DNA from: M3007 sp031373665
Lineage (GTDB): Bacteria > Bacteroidota > Bacteroidia > Chitinophagales > Saprospiraceae
Length of the DNA stretch: 64,000 nucleotides
NCBI GenBank assembly: GCA_031373665.1
Contig: JANMMZ010000113.1
Coordinates: 29,879-93,878 of the forward strand
Direction of reading: 5' to 3'
The notes beneath the pieces are model-generated. The model saw only the letters and a list, made by a program, of their open reading frames with translations, searched no databases and was not told the origin of the DNA. Of this stretch, positions 41,956 to 50,646 are shown one piece after another; position 1 is the first letter of the stretch; each line of letters opens with the position of its first letter. A program made the position numbers and the translations under genes.

Positions 41956-44289
41956 ATGTGCCTTTTAAAGAAATTCATCTTCTGCTTGTTCATCCTAATG
42001 GGTCTCGCCTGCACCGGCACTGGCCGGCTACAAGAAGGGGAACAACTCTACACAGGCGCAAAAATAGACCTCACGAAAACCGACAAAAATTGGGACACCA
42101 AAGCCCTTAAAAGTGACTTAAAAAAATCTGTCATTTTGCCACGCCCCAACAAAAAAATTGCTTGGATGCGCCCAAAATTAGCGATATACAACGCATTTAA
42201 AAACCGACGAACAAAGAGTATCGGCAATTTTATTGCCAATCAATTTGGTGAAGAACCCGTGCTTTTTAATACTAAAATTGCCAATCGTCAGCGCGAATTG
42301 CTCATAGAACGGGCCGCAAATGATGGTTTTTTTAAAGTGAAAATAAATTCCACCCAAAAAGTAAGCAAACGTGGTGTTCGGATTATACACGAAGTGCAAG
42401 TCGATAGTCCGCGCAAATTTGTCAATAAAGTGACCTACCCTACTGACTCCACCAGTTCAACAAATACCCAATTAACCAATAAACTAATCGCCCAATCAAC
42501 CAATAGACCACTAGACCAAAAGGTTTATCAATTGGAGGAATTGATCGCCGAAAGGCAACGCCTTAGTGATACCCTTCGCAATCATGGTTGGTATTATTTT
42601 TCACCCGATAATTTAATTTTTGAAGCCGATACCTTACACCCGAAAGGTGAATTAAATTTGACTTTACGGATAAAAGAAGGCGTATCTGACCACGAAAAAC
42701 AACAATACCGCCTCGGCACAATTACGGTTTATCCTGATTATGATTTGGCGCAACAAGCCGACTCAACGCGACTGCGCAACGATACTTTACGCTTCGGTCA
42801 GGTGCAGTATGTATATCGAAAAATGGACACCAGACCAGCCATTTTGAACCAACAAATAATACTGCATATTGGAGATTTTTACTCCAACAATGCTTACCAA
42901 ACCACTATTTACCGGCTTTTGAACCTCAATTTGTACAAATTCATCAACATTCGTTTTGAGGTCTCTCCCTTATCTGATTCGCTTTTGGATGTACGTATTT
43001 ACCTCACGCCTTACCGCGCTGCTCGGATAGATGCGACGCTTTCAGGGGTGTTTTCGCCAAGTTTTTATTATGGTATTTTGGCAGGAGCGGCGTACAATCA
43101 TCGCAACATTTTTGGGGGTGCGGAGGCACTAAGAGTATCGGCAAATATCGGATATCTACGCACGGACGAAAGTAATTTTGATTACAAAGATTTTTTGGTC
43201 ACTGACGCTACCGCACGGATAACATTGCCGCGTTTTTTGTTTTTACCCAAAAATGAAAAACGGGCATTCAGCACCACCCAATTCAATGTACGGCACGAAA
43301 GCAATTGGTTTAAATATGATTTGCCTGAAGTTGAAAAATTTCGATTGAGTTTTCAGCGCATTCAAGTGGAAGGTGGCTATGTTTGGAAAAAAAATCGTCG
43401 TGGTTCGGTTATACAAGAAATCAATCCACTGAGTTTGGGTTTTCGCTATTCGACGGTCAACAAACGGGCGATACACCAACAATTGATTGAAGCAATACCC
43501 TCGGATACAACGGGGACGCTACTTGCGTTGCTCAATTTTTTGGAATATAGACCCAATTATACATTTACACTCGACCAAAGACTACTGCCTGCGCGGCGAT
43601 ATACCCAATATTTTAGACAACGCATTGCTGGGCAAGTGAGCGGCTTTACGCGCAATAAATTCCTCCCAGATGATTACCAATTGGCGAGTCCGTTCAACCT
43701 ATTTTTAGAGTCTGAATACCGCCAATATCAGAAAACCGGAGGCCGCAATGTATTGGCTTTACGGGTGGCCGTGGGTGCTGGCATACCACTACGCCGCAAT
43801 GGCACGATTGCTTTACTCGACCGTTATGTAGTGGGCGGAGCATCAAGTGTGAGGGCGTTTGCACCGCGCACTTTAGGGCCTGGCAGTGAGCCGCGTGATA
43901 CGTCGTATAGCGGCGGCCTCACTGTAGGAAAACACACAGGCAATGTGCTGATAGAGACCAGTGTAGAGTATCGAATGCCCTTGGGACGCTATCCGGAGTT
44001 GGCTTTTTTTGTGGATGGTGGCAATGTTTGGCTTACCTCAGGAGCGGAAGCAACGGAGGCTTCAAAATTTCGAGTGAAGCGTTTTTACAAGGAACTGGCT
44101 TGGGGAACAGGAGTGGGTTTGCGAGTCAATTTGGGCTTTTTTATCATGCGTTTGGACGTGGCTTTTCCACTGACGAAGCCTTATTTACCAGATGGAGAAC
44201 GGTTTGTGGGCGATGATTTGCATTTCGGAAATAGGGCTTGGCGGAAAGAGAATTTGAACTGGAATTTTTCGTTTGGGTATCCGTTTTGA
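41956..44289 (+). CDS. tamL: TamL-like BamA/TamA-family outer membrane lipoprotein
   Basis: A 777-residue protein with lipoprotein signal MCLLKKFIFCLFILMGLAC (lipobox MGLAC), next GRLQEGEQLYTGAKI, then POTRA-like domains to about residue 420, and a 16-stranded Omp85 barrel with VRAFAPRTLGPG (the V-R-G/A-[FY] motif) and C-terminal NWNFSFGYPF. A lipidated TamA (TamL) paired with TamB is the Bacteroidota pattern. The ATG at 41956 is chosen because the upstream 258 bp of open frame read through a palindromic repeat. It acts with TamB in outer-membrane assembly and lipid delivery. Confidence 0.87.
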   Translation: MCLLKKFIFCLFILMGLACTGTGRLQEGEQLYTGAKIDLTKTDKNWDTKALKSDLKKSVILPRPNKKIAWMRPKLAIYNAFKNRRTKSIGNFIANQFGEEPVLFNTKIANRQRELLIERAANDGFFKVKINSTQKVSKRGVRIIHEVQVDSPRKFVNKVTYPTDSTSSTNTQLTNKLIAQSTNRPLDQKVYQLEELIAERQRLSDTLRNHGWYYFSPDNLIFEADTLHPKGELNLTLRIKEGVSDHEKQQYRLGTITVYPDYDLAQQADSTRLRNDTLRFGQVQYVYRKMDTRPAILNQQIILHIGDFYSNNAYQTTIYRLLNLNLYKFINIRFEVSPLSDSLLDVRIYLTPYRAARIDATLSGVFSPSFYYGILAGAAYNHRNIFGGAEALRVSANIGYLRTDESNFDYKDFLVTDATARITLPRFLFLPKNEKRAFSTTQFNVRHESNWFKYDLPEVEKFRLSFQRIQVEGGYVWKKNRRGSVIQEINPLSLGFRYSTVNKRAIHQQLIEAIPSDTTGTLLALLNFLEYRPNYTFTLDQRLLPARRYTQYFRQRIAGQVSGFTRNKFLPDDYQLASPFNLFLESEYRQYQKTGGRNVLALRVAVGAGIPLRRNGTIALLDRYVVGGASSVRAFAPRTLGPGSEPRDTSYSGGLTVGKHTGNVLIETSVEYRMPLGRYPELAFFVDGGNVWLTSGAEATEASKFRVKRFYKELAWGTGVGLRVNLGFFIMRLDVAFPLTKPYLPDGERFVGDDLHFGNRAWRKENLNWNFSFGYPF

Positions 44290-44310
44290 GATAAGTACCA
44301 GAACGAATAC

Positions 44311-45237
44311 TTAAAACGATTTCCTTTCCACCGACCACCGACATTCCCTCCCCAAAAACTGCCCCAACGGCTCACGTAGCACTTGCAAAATATTACCGCG
44401 TTGAGCGACTACTTTAAGGGTCACATTTTGACGCACTATCTCTGCCATGATTGCCCAATGCCGCGAAAACCCACGTATCCGCGCCCAAAATGACCATGAA
44501 ATATCGTATAATTGTAGTGGCATTGCAAATGCGCCATTCATCTCCACAATGTGAAAATTACCCGCACGGATAGCGTCCACATCATCGGCGATTAGGTCAA
44601 AACGGCCAAAAAACACGTCGGTCAGGCTGGCAGTGAGTGGCTCAAACGCCTGATGCAATGCCGCATCAATTTCAAAATCAAGGTTTTTACAGGTTGTCGA
44701 AGCAATATTGTTTTTGTCACGGTTGCGCAAGGCCAAACCAAGTATTTTGCCTTTCGAAGCATTGGGCAGACGGTACCAAATCGCTGCAAATTCTAATTTA
44801 GCCACCACGATTTGTTGGACAAGTACATCCATTGGAGCAAATTCTAAATATACTTCCAACTCTTGAGCAGAGTCTATTTTTGCTACGCCTACATTTTGCG
44901 CTCCGATGTCGGGTTTGATGATAAAAGGAAAGGTCAATCCAGCGGTTTTTATACTAAATAAAGCATTTTCGAGCGTTATTTTGTGGGGTAATAGACGAGT
45001 TATTGGGATTTGTCGTAAACGGTTATCCAATTTTTTTAGCAACCCAATTTTTGAATAATTGAGTACTCCTCCCATTTGTAACCCTGGGTTGGTGTAAGAA
45101 AAAAAGTCCAGCATTCCTACATTTCGAGCATAGTAAGGCAGTTGAATCCAGTAGGCAATGGTCATCAATAGCCATTTGAGCAATTTAATTCGTACGGAGG
45201 TTGCGGAGAAATCAGTGGGCGCTAATATTTTCTTCAT
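44311..45237 (-). CDS. ATP-grasp (D-Ala-D-Ala ligase-like) protein with UspA-like N-terminus
   Basis: A 308-residue ATP-grasp protein. Residues about 30-300 show FIIKPDIGAQNVGVAKI (ATP-binding lysine), DVLVQQIVVAKLEF, FGRFDLIAD and FHIVEMNGAFAMPLQLYD (Glu and Asn for metal). The first 14 residues, MKKILAPTDFSATS, are the canonical start of a universal stress protein and are not expected here. The fold-specific part begins around the internal Met26 (MTIAYW). A palindrome and -7 element upstream fit a UspA promoter. The family is known in Bacteroidota; substrate unknown. Confidence 0.75.
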   Translation of the reverse strand: MKKILAPTDFSATSVRIKLLKWLLMTIAYWIQLPYYARNVGMLDFFSYTNPGLQMGGVLNYSKIGLLKKLDNRLRQIPITRLLPHKITLENALFSIKTAGLTFPFIIKPDIGAQNVGVAKIDSAQELEVYLEFAPMDVLVQQIVVAKLEFAAIWYRLPNASKGKILGLALRNRDKNNIASTTCKNLDFEIDAALHQAFEPLTASLTDVFFGRFDLIADDVDAIRAGNFHIVEMNGAFAMPLQLYDISWSFWARIRGFSRHWAIMAEIVRQNVTLKVVAQRGNILQVLREPLGQFLGRECRWSVERKSF

Positions 45238-45255
45238 GTATTGCTAAATTTTGAA

Positions 45256-45298
45256 CAAAGATGAAGTAAAAAGGCATAGCGAGCGGTGACCTAGGTCA
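45256..45298 (-). promoter_or_regulatory. palindrome TGACCTAGGTCA and -7 element of the ATP-grasp gene
   Basis: The 12-bp perfect palindrome TGACCTAGGTCA is at 45287-45298; the minus-strand -7 sequence CATCTTTG lies at 45256-45263, leaving a palindrome centre about 41 bp before the predicted start of transcription. That is where class II CRP/FNR-type activators bind. Confidence 0.5.
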
Positions 45299-45360
45299 TC
45301 AGAGGAGGTGATTTTTAATCATTTATTGAATACTCTTGATAGGCTCTTAACAAACGTGAA

Positions 45361-46230
45361 TTAAGGTTTCAAGCACGTAGTACATCTTTCCACCGCTTCC
45401 AATAAATAATGCTTCACCGAGTCCGTCTGCATCGCAAACAGATTGTGCCGTAGCGCATCAAAAGGAATAAAAGTAACGGGTGCATTGACTAATTTTTGGC
45501 AAGCAAACTCCGCATTTCCGTAATATATAAGGCGGTCACCACAACCATGTAGCACATAGGTTGGGCAAGTGATCTTAGGCCAATCGTTTTCGATTTCGCA
45601 AAGTGCTTTGTCGTGACTAAGTTTTTCTTTAGCCGCTACCCGTAGCACTTTGGGGAACATCCAACGAGTGGCAGGTTGGACTAATTTTTTGGTAAAACGA
45701 GGTGTTTTTTCTAATTTTGGGGCTACAGAAGCGGATACTAAGATCAGTCCACGCACTTTATCAGGGTGATTCATCGCCAATCGAGCCGCTACTGGCCCTC
45801 CATAAGATTTCCCTAACACCACAACAGGTTGATTTTTAGCAAATTTAGTCAAAATAGGGGCAAGTATTTCGGCCTGTCGGGCTATCGAAATTTCGGCTTT
45901 ACCCAAGCCACTGCGACCATAGCCTGGCCTATCCACAGCCACCAGCCGGGTTTTATTATAGATAGAAGAGTCCCTAAACCATTCTCTAAAACGATATAAA
46001 GCACTTGGAGAACCATGCAATAATAAAGTCACGGGCAACGAGTCGGCTCCAATACTGATATAGCGCAGACGACGGTTGCCTGATTGTAGGTATCCAATTT
46101 CAGGTTTTATGTTGGACTTAGCAAAAGCACGACGCACCTTGTTGTCACTTGGGGCAAGGTTTAAATAACCAACAACTTTGGCACAACCAGAGCCTAAAAA
46201 TATAAGGGAAAAGAAAAAAATAAAACGCAT
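45361..46230 (-). CDS. alpha/beta hydrolase lipoprotein
   Basis: A 289-residue hydrolase with a lipoprotein signal MRFIFFFSLIFLGSGC (Cys16). Oxyanion loop LLHGSPSALYRF, nucleophile elbow GKSYGG with Ser142, and the His in FDALRHNLFA; the acid is probably in GCGDRLIYY. It is a membrane-anchored esterase of unknown substrate, perhaps a lipase or epoxide-like enzyme. It follows the antiporter gene on the same strand after 140 bp. Confidence 0.82.
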   Translation of the reverse strand: MRFIFFFSLIFLGSGCAKVVGYLNLAPSDNKVRRAFAKSNIKPEIGYLQSGNRRLRYISIGADSLPVTLLLHGSPSALYRFREWFRDSSIYNKTRLVAVDRPGYGRSGLGKAEISIARQAEILAPILTKFAKNQPVVVLGKSYGGPVAARLAMNHPDKVRGLILVSASVAPKLEKTPRFTKKLVQPATRWMFPKVLRVAAKEKLSHDKALCEIENDWPKITCPTYVLHGCGDRLIYYGNAEFACQKLVNAPVTFIPFDALRHNLFAMQTDSVKHYLLEAVERCTTCLKP

Positions 46231-46313
46231 AAAGACTAAACGTAAAAAGTAGAGGGTTCAGTTTCTATAAATTTTATTTAAAATGGATAAGTTATTTTTA
46301 CACCTTTACTAAG

Positions 46314-46379
46314 TCACTCCCTCAACCACACTTCCCCATTTTCTGTTGTAAAGCCATCAATGCCTTTTTCTTTATATAG
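46314..46379 (-). pseudogene. possible frame-shifted C-terminal tail of the antiporter
   Basis: In the frame one base off the antiporter, minus strand, the sequence reads LYKEKGIDGFTTENGEVW then LRE and a stop. The antiporter frame ends 8 bp before, after an A6 run at 46384-46389. Losing one A would join them. It may be a true shifted tail or chance. Confidence 0.3.
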
Positions 46380-47973
46380 GCAATTTTTTAAAATTCAAAT
46401 GTGCTTCATTTAGGTCTATTTCTCGTTCTATATTGCGGATAATTTCATCGGGATAGGCTTTACTTAATCGTATTTCTGCCAATGCAGCACGACGCACATC
46501 AATAAGTTCCAATAAAGCCGCCCGATAAGTAGAGCTATGCAAAGGAGGGGCATTCCCTTGATCAGAAAGTTGCTTATGCTGCGCTTTTAAAAGCATTTCG
46601 TGGCGTTCTTTCAGCATTCTGAATGCTTTGACTGTTTTTATCTCATGGTCATAATTGGCGGTGATATGTGCCAAAGCGGCATTTGCTAAGTTCATTTCTA
46701 TTTCCAATTCCTGCGTCCTTTCGTTGTCTTTTACCTCTATTCCTAATTTTCGGATCAAAAAAGGAAGGCTCAAACCCTGCAACACCAAGGTGCAAAGGAT
46801 AACGATAAAGGAAATGAATAAAATCATATTGCGGAGTGGAAACGGTTCGCCAGATTGCAACGTGAGCGGTATGGACAAAGCCGCTGCCAAAGAAACAACG
46901 CCGCGCATCCCGCTCCAAGCAATGATAAAAACAGATTTCCAATTGGGATTAGGTTCGGTAGTACGTATTCTTTTACTCAACATCCTCGGCAAATAGGCAG
47001 CAGGAAATACCCACAAGATGCGCACCAAAATGGTCACTAGGCTAATCAATATACCATACACCACCGCCTTAGCCTGACTGCCAGCATCCAAATTTCCCAA
47101 TATGGTGGGCAATTGTAGCCCAATAAGTATAAAAACTACGCCATTTAGCAAAAATACTAAAGTATCCCATACGCCTTCCGACTGAATACGGGTGCTATAC
47201 GTAAAAATTTCGGTTGAACGTGCACTAAGGAACAATCCACCACTCACAACAGCCAAAACACCTGAATAATGGTAATGTTCGGCAGTGATATACATCAAAT
47301 ATGGGGTAATGAGGGTAATCGCCGTGTCAATACTGGCGGTAGTAGGCAAAAACCGGTGCATTGTATAAATCGCAAATGCAATAGTCAATCCAATCAAAAT
47401 ACCCATTACAGCAACCATTACAAACTCTAAACCAGCCTCCCACAATACAAATTTGCTGGTCAAAACCGCAACCAAAGCGAAACGAAAAACAATCAAACTC
47501 GCTGCATCGTTTACGAGGCTTTCTCCTTCCAATATAGCAATTACGCGCTTAGGGATGCTCAATTTTTGGAGCACTGAAGTAGCAGCAATAGCATCGGGGG
47601 GCGAGATGATACCTCCCAACAAAAAACCCAGTGCCAACGAAAATCCCGGAATCAAAAGGTGTGCAACGACCGCAACCGCACACGATGTAAATATGACCAG
47701 TCCTAAAGACAACAAAGCAATGGGTCGGCGGAATGCCCAGAAATCTTTCCACGAAGTATTCCACGCTGCGGCATAGAGCAGTGGCGGCAAAAAAATGAGA
47801 AAAACCAACTCAGGGCCCAAATTAATACCCTCTATTTTTGGAATAAAACCAATGACCAACCCACAAAGCACCAGAAATATCGGGTACGAAATGCGCAGTT
47901 TTTCGCCCAACATCGATAAAAGCGATACCACTAAAAGTAGTACGATGATGAGTAGTAGATTATCATGTAGCAT
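46372..47973 (-). CDS. CPA1 family Na+/H+ antiporter
   Basis: A 533-residue inner-membrane antiporter with about twelve helices and a soluble tail of roughly 120 residues. SPPDAIAATSVLQKL and EGESLVNDAASLIVFRFAL contain the ion-binding Asp pair typical of YjcE/NhaP-type CPA1 exchangers; SWRGVVSL-like SGMRGVVSLAAAL is also present. It exchanges Na+ or K+ for protons. The C-terminal tail is a coiled coil. It is 51 bp downstream of the YihY gene, suggesting one operon read from box 13. Confidence 0.93.
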   Translation of the reverse strand: MLHDNLLLIIVLLLVVSLLSMLGEKLRISYPIFLVLCGLVIGFIPKIEGINLGPELVFLIFLPPLLYAAAWNTSWKDFWAFRRPIALLSLGLVIFTSCAVAVVAHLLIPGFSLALGFLLGGIISPPDAIAATSVLQKLSIPKRVIAILEGESLVNDAASLIVFRFALVAVLTSKFVLWEAGLEFVMVAVMGILIGLTIAFAIYTMHRFLPTTASIDTAITLITPYLMYITAEHYHYSGVLAVVSGGLFLSARSTEIFTYSTRIQSEGVWDTLVFLLNGVVFILIGLQLPTILGNLDAGSQAKAVVYGILISLVTILVRILWVFPAAYLPRMLSKRIRTTEPNPNWKSVFIIAWSGMRGVVSLAAALSIPLTLQSGEPFPLRNMILFISFIVILCTLVLQGLSLPFLIRKLGIEVKDNERTQELEIEMNLANAALAHITANYDHEIKTVKAFRMLKERHEMLLKAQHKQLSDQGNAPPLHSSTYRAALLELIDVRRAALAEIRLSKAYPDEIIRNIEREIDLNEAHLNFKKLPI

Positions 47974-48024
47974 AGGCGTATTTGAAATACAGATTGGACA
48001 GATTTAAAAGAATTTAATGAGGGG

Positions 48025-48999
48025 TTACACCTTTTTTTCCTCCGTCGTCAATATCAAATGCGTAGCGACGACTTCCTTTTTTTCTACAAAAACGGCAAAT
48101 TTGCTCGGACGTATTTTTCCTCCATATTCATTGGCATATACTTTCGTAAATTCTGCTCCAAAATAAAGGATAATGGCCGAATAATAGACCCAAAGGATAA
48201 TCAGCACCACCGCACCTGCCGCTCCATATGCAGAAACGGTGCTCGAACGACTCAAATACAGCCCAATGAGTGATTTGCCAAACAAAAACAGTACTCCCGT
48301 GAAAAGAGATCCTATCAAAACATCGCACCATTTCAGGTGCGCATCCGGCAAAACCTTGAAAATGACCGCAAACAACAACATCACGATGCACATTGTAATC
48401 AAATTACTGATTATATAGGCCAACCATGCAATAGTGCCAATATTGACCATGATCCAATCGTCCAATACGTTTAACATGGCACTCAAACCCAACGAAACCA
48501 TGAGTAAAAACCCAATGCCAACCACCATTGAAAATGAAATCAAACGGGTCGTAAAATAGTGTATCCAATCATTTTTAGGCTTGGCTTTGATAGACCAAAT
48601 GGTATTGATTGAGTCTTGTATTTCGATGAAAACACCCGTTGCCCCCAAAAAAAACGTCACTCCTCCAACGGCTGTCACCCACGGTGTATCGCCTGAAACA
48701 TGAACATTTCGTATCATTTCTTGCAATTGTAAAGCCCCCAAAGGGCCCAATAGCCCCTCAAATTGCTTATAAAGATAGCCTTCTGCGGCTTCTCTTCCCA
48801 ATAAAACACTGCCTATGGCAATGATAATTAGCAACATAGGTGCCAACGAAAAGAGGGTATAATAAGACAACGAGGCACTCAATTTCGTGCCGTTGTCGGC
48901 AACAAATTCTTTGGCTGCTAAGTGCAAAAGGCGACCCAAAATGCGAATTCTACGCCACACATTTTTAGGGGTAATACCAGTAAGTAAAGGGATAGGCAT
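48025..48999 (-). CDS. YihY/BrkB family membrane protein
   Basis: A 324-residue inner-membrane protein of the YihY/virulence factor BrkB family (once called RNase BN): KLSASLSYYTLFSLAPMLLI, VGGVTFFLGATGVFIEIQDSINTIW, VGIGFLLMVSLGL, GAAGAVVLIILWVYYSAIILYFGAEFTK. Six helices are visible and the function is unknown. A TTG start at 49020 is in the frame but lies inside the -7 element of box 13, so the ATG at 48999 is used. Confidence 0.9.
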   Translation of the reverse strand: MPIPLLTGITPKNVWRRIRILGRLLHLAAKEFVADNGTKLSASLSYYTLFSLAPMLLIIIAIGSVLLGREAAEGYLYKQFEGLLGPLGALQLQEMIRNVHVSGDTPWVTAVGGVTFFLGATGVFIEIQDSINTIWSIKAKPKNDWIHYFTTRLISFSMVVGIGFLLMVSLGLSAMLNVLDDWIMVNIGTIAWLAYIISNLITMCIVMLLFAVIFKVLPDAHLKWCDVLIGSLFTGVLFLFGKSLIGLYLSRSSTVSAYGAAGAVVLIILWVYYSAIILYFGAEFTKVYANEYGGKIRPSKFAVFVEKKEVVATHLILTTEEKKV

Positions 49000-49016
49000 A
49001 GTTGCGATTTTAGGCC

Positions 49017-49084
49017 GCAAGATGCAGGCACTTGTCGCTCAAAATGTTACATGATTCTGTAAATAAATTACATAATTCCCACAC
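49017..49084 (-). promoter_or_regulatory. regulon promoter box 13 (minus strand, upstream of YihY gene)
   Basis: On the minus strand: GTGTGGG, repeat AATTATGTAAT (49077-49067), repeat AATCATGTAAC (49056-49046), 25 bp, then ATCTTGC at the -7 position. The starts are 21 bp apart, as in the twelve plus-strand copies; the GTGTG is displaced by 2 bp and the -7 element reads TTGC instead of TTTG. Confidence 0.7.
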
Positions 49085-49117
49085 ATGGAATAGATGACAA
49101 AAATCGCCTTACAAAAT

Positions 49118-49160
49118 GATATATATCATCAAACCCCAGTCACAATACCTATTAACTTTG
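49118..49160 (+). promoter_or_regulatory. promoter of the phospholipase D gene with TGATATATATCA palindrome
   Basis: A TAACTTTG -7 element lies at 49153-49160. A palindrome TGATATATATCA lies about 25 bp upstream. It is 44 bp before the start codon. The promoter is unlike the regulon boxes. Confidence 0.5.
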
Positions 49161-49204
49161 CCTAGTAAAAACAAAAATTAATTTTCATTTAATTCCCGTT
49201 CTTA

Positions 49205-50539
49205 ATGCGAAAACTAGCAATATATTTCTTTTTTCTTCTATCTTATTTTGCAGTATATGGACAATCTAAAACCCGGGTGTTTAACATTCTATACGACTCA
49301 AAAGACGCGCTTCAATGCCGTATAGACCTTATACAGCAAGCGAAAAAAGAGATTTTGTTGTCCTATTTTATCATAACAGACGATTTTAGTGGTACTTTAT
49401 TGCTCTCATTATTGGCAGAAGCGTCTTCTAAACGTGGGGTGATTGTGCAGATTTTGATAGATAAAAATGGCTCAAAAATATCGCTGCCGATGCAAGCATA
49501 CTTGAAAAAAAATGGAGTGGTCATCAATAAGTTTGTACTAAAAAATAAGGCATTAAAAAAATACTACCACGGTCTCCATGAAAAAATATTAATAACGGAC
49601 CAGCATCAAATGATTGTCGGTGGGCGCAATATCAAGGACAATTACTTTGGTTTATCGTCCGATTTTAACTTTTTTGATTACGATGTATTGGTGACAGGCG
49701 ATAGTTTGATACAAGATGCTCGCATACATTTTTATACTTTGTGGCACGACGAACGCTTGTCTTCTCCCTATCCCACTGACGAAGTTACCGAACAAGAAAG
49801 CCTTGAAAATCTCGAAAAAATCCACTTCGCCACTAATTTTGTGCAACAAAAATTGCAAATACGAATGGATACCAAAACCAATTGGTTGCCCGACATCTTT
49901 GCCACGACCGCCCCAATTGGCTTTATCAATGATGATTTTTATATTAAGAAGGGGCGAAATTATGTTGGTTCTGATGAAAAAGATATGGGAAGTACCAATG
50001 CCCATATTCGCTTTATTGATAGCGCAAAATACAGTATTTGCATCGAAAACCCTTATTTTGTACCGACCAAAGCATGGAAAAACGCTTTGCACAATGCCCT
50101 GCTCCGTGGGGTAAAAGTGCGTTTGCTCACCAATTCTATTCGAAGTACAGACTTGCCTGTCCGACAGGCCGCCTACCGCAACCAACGAAAGAAATGGCTC
50201 CGGTGGGGGCTCGAAATTTGGGAATACCACGGTACTGAAAAATGGCATGCCAAAGCCTTAGTAATTGACAATCAGACGGTTGTGATTGGCAGTTACAATA
50301 TTCATAGGCCATCAGAGCGATATAATACGGAGGTGGCAGTTTGGATAAAAGAACCTAAAACTGCTAAAACGCAGGAAATCGTTATGGCTCATAATCTTGA
50401 TAATTCGATACAAATAGGGGGGAATAATCGGAAGATACAAAAGCCGATACAGAATTTTAAAAGGGCTTCTTTTGGGTTGCGGTGCAAAGTTTTTTTGTAT
50501 CAGCACACTGTTTCATGGGTTTTTGGTTGGTTAATGTAA
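49205..50539 (+). CDS. secreted phospholipase D/nuclease family protein
   Basis: A 444-residue protein with a signal peptide MRKLAIYFFFLLSYFAVYGQ, then two HKD catalytic motifs: HEKILITD starting at His125 and HAKALVID starting at His348. PLD enzymes act as phosphodiesterases on phospholipids or nucleic acids, or as cardiolipin synthases. The two motifs are both intact. It should be periplasmic. Function on lipid is favoured by the context with envelope genes but not proven. Confidence 0.88.
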   Translation: MRKLAIYFFFLLSYFAVYGQSKTRVFNILYDSKDALQCRIDLIQQAKKEILLSYFIITDDFSGTLLLSLLAEASSKRGVIVQILIDKNGSKISLPMQAYLKKNGVVINKFVLKNKALKKYYHGLHEKILITDQHQMIVGGRNIKDNYFGLSSDFNFFDYDVLVTGDSLIQDARIHFYTLWHDERLSSPYPTDEVTEQESLENLEKIHFATNFVQQKLQIRMDTKTNWLPDIFATTAPIGFINDDFYIKKGRNYVGSDEKDMGSTNAHIRFIDSAKYSICIENPYFVPTKAWKNALHNALLRGVKVRLLTNSIRSTDLPVRQAAYRNQRKKWLRWGLEIWEYHGTEKWHAKALVIDNQTVVIGSYNIHRPSERYNTEVAVWIKEPKTAKTQEIVMAHNLDNSIQIGGNNRKIQKPIQNFKRASFGLRCKVFLYQHTVSWVFGWLM

Positions 50540-50546
50540 ATATCAC

Positions 50547-50612
50547 GTGTGAATTATACAACTCTTCCTAAAAATTATGTAACGCTCTAATTCAGAAAAC
50601 GCCAAACCTTTG
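50547..50612 (+). promoter_or_regulatory. regulon promoter box 12 (upstream of holin-like/ATPase operon)
   Basis: GTGTG, repeat AATTATACAAC at 50552-50562, repeat AATTATGTAAC at 50573-50583, 25 bp, then AAACCTTTG ending at 50612. Confidence 0.85.
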
Positions 50613-50646
50613 CACCGCAAAACGCTTTCTAAAATTGCTAACAAAG

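Noticed and set aside
49000..49020. TTG start for the YihY protein
   Set aside because: The TTG is part of the -7 element of box 13; the first usable codon after the likely transcription start is ATG 48999.
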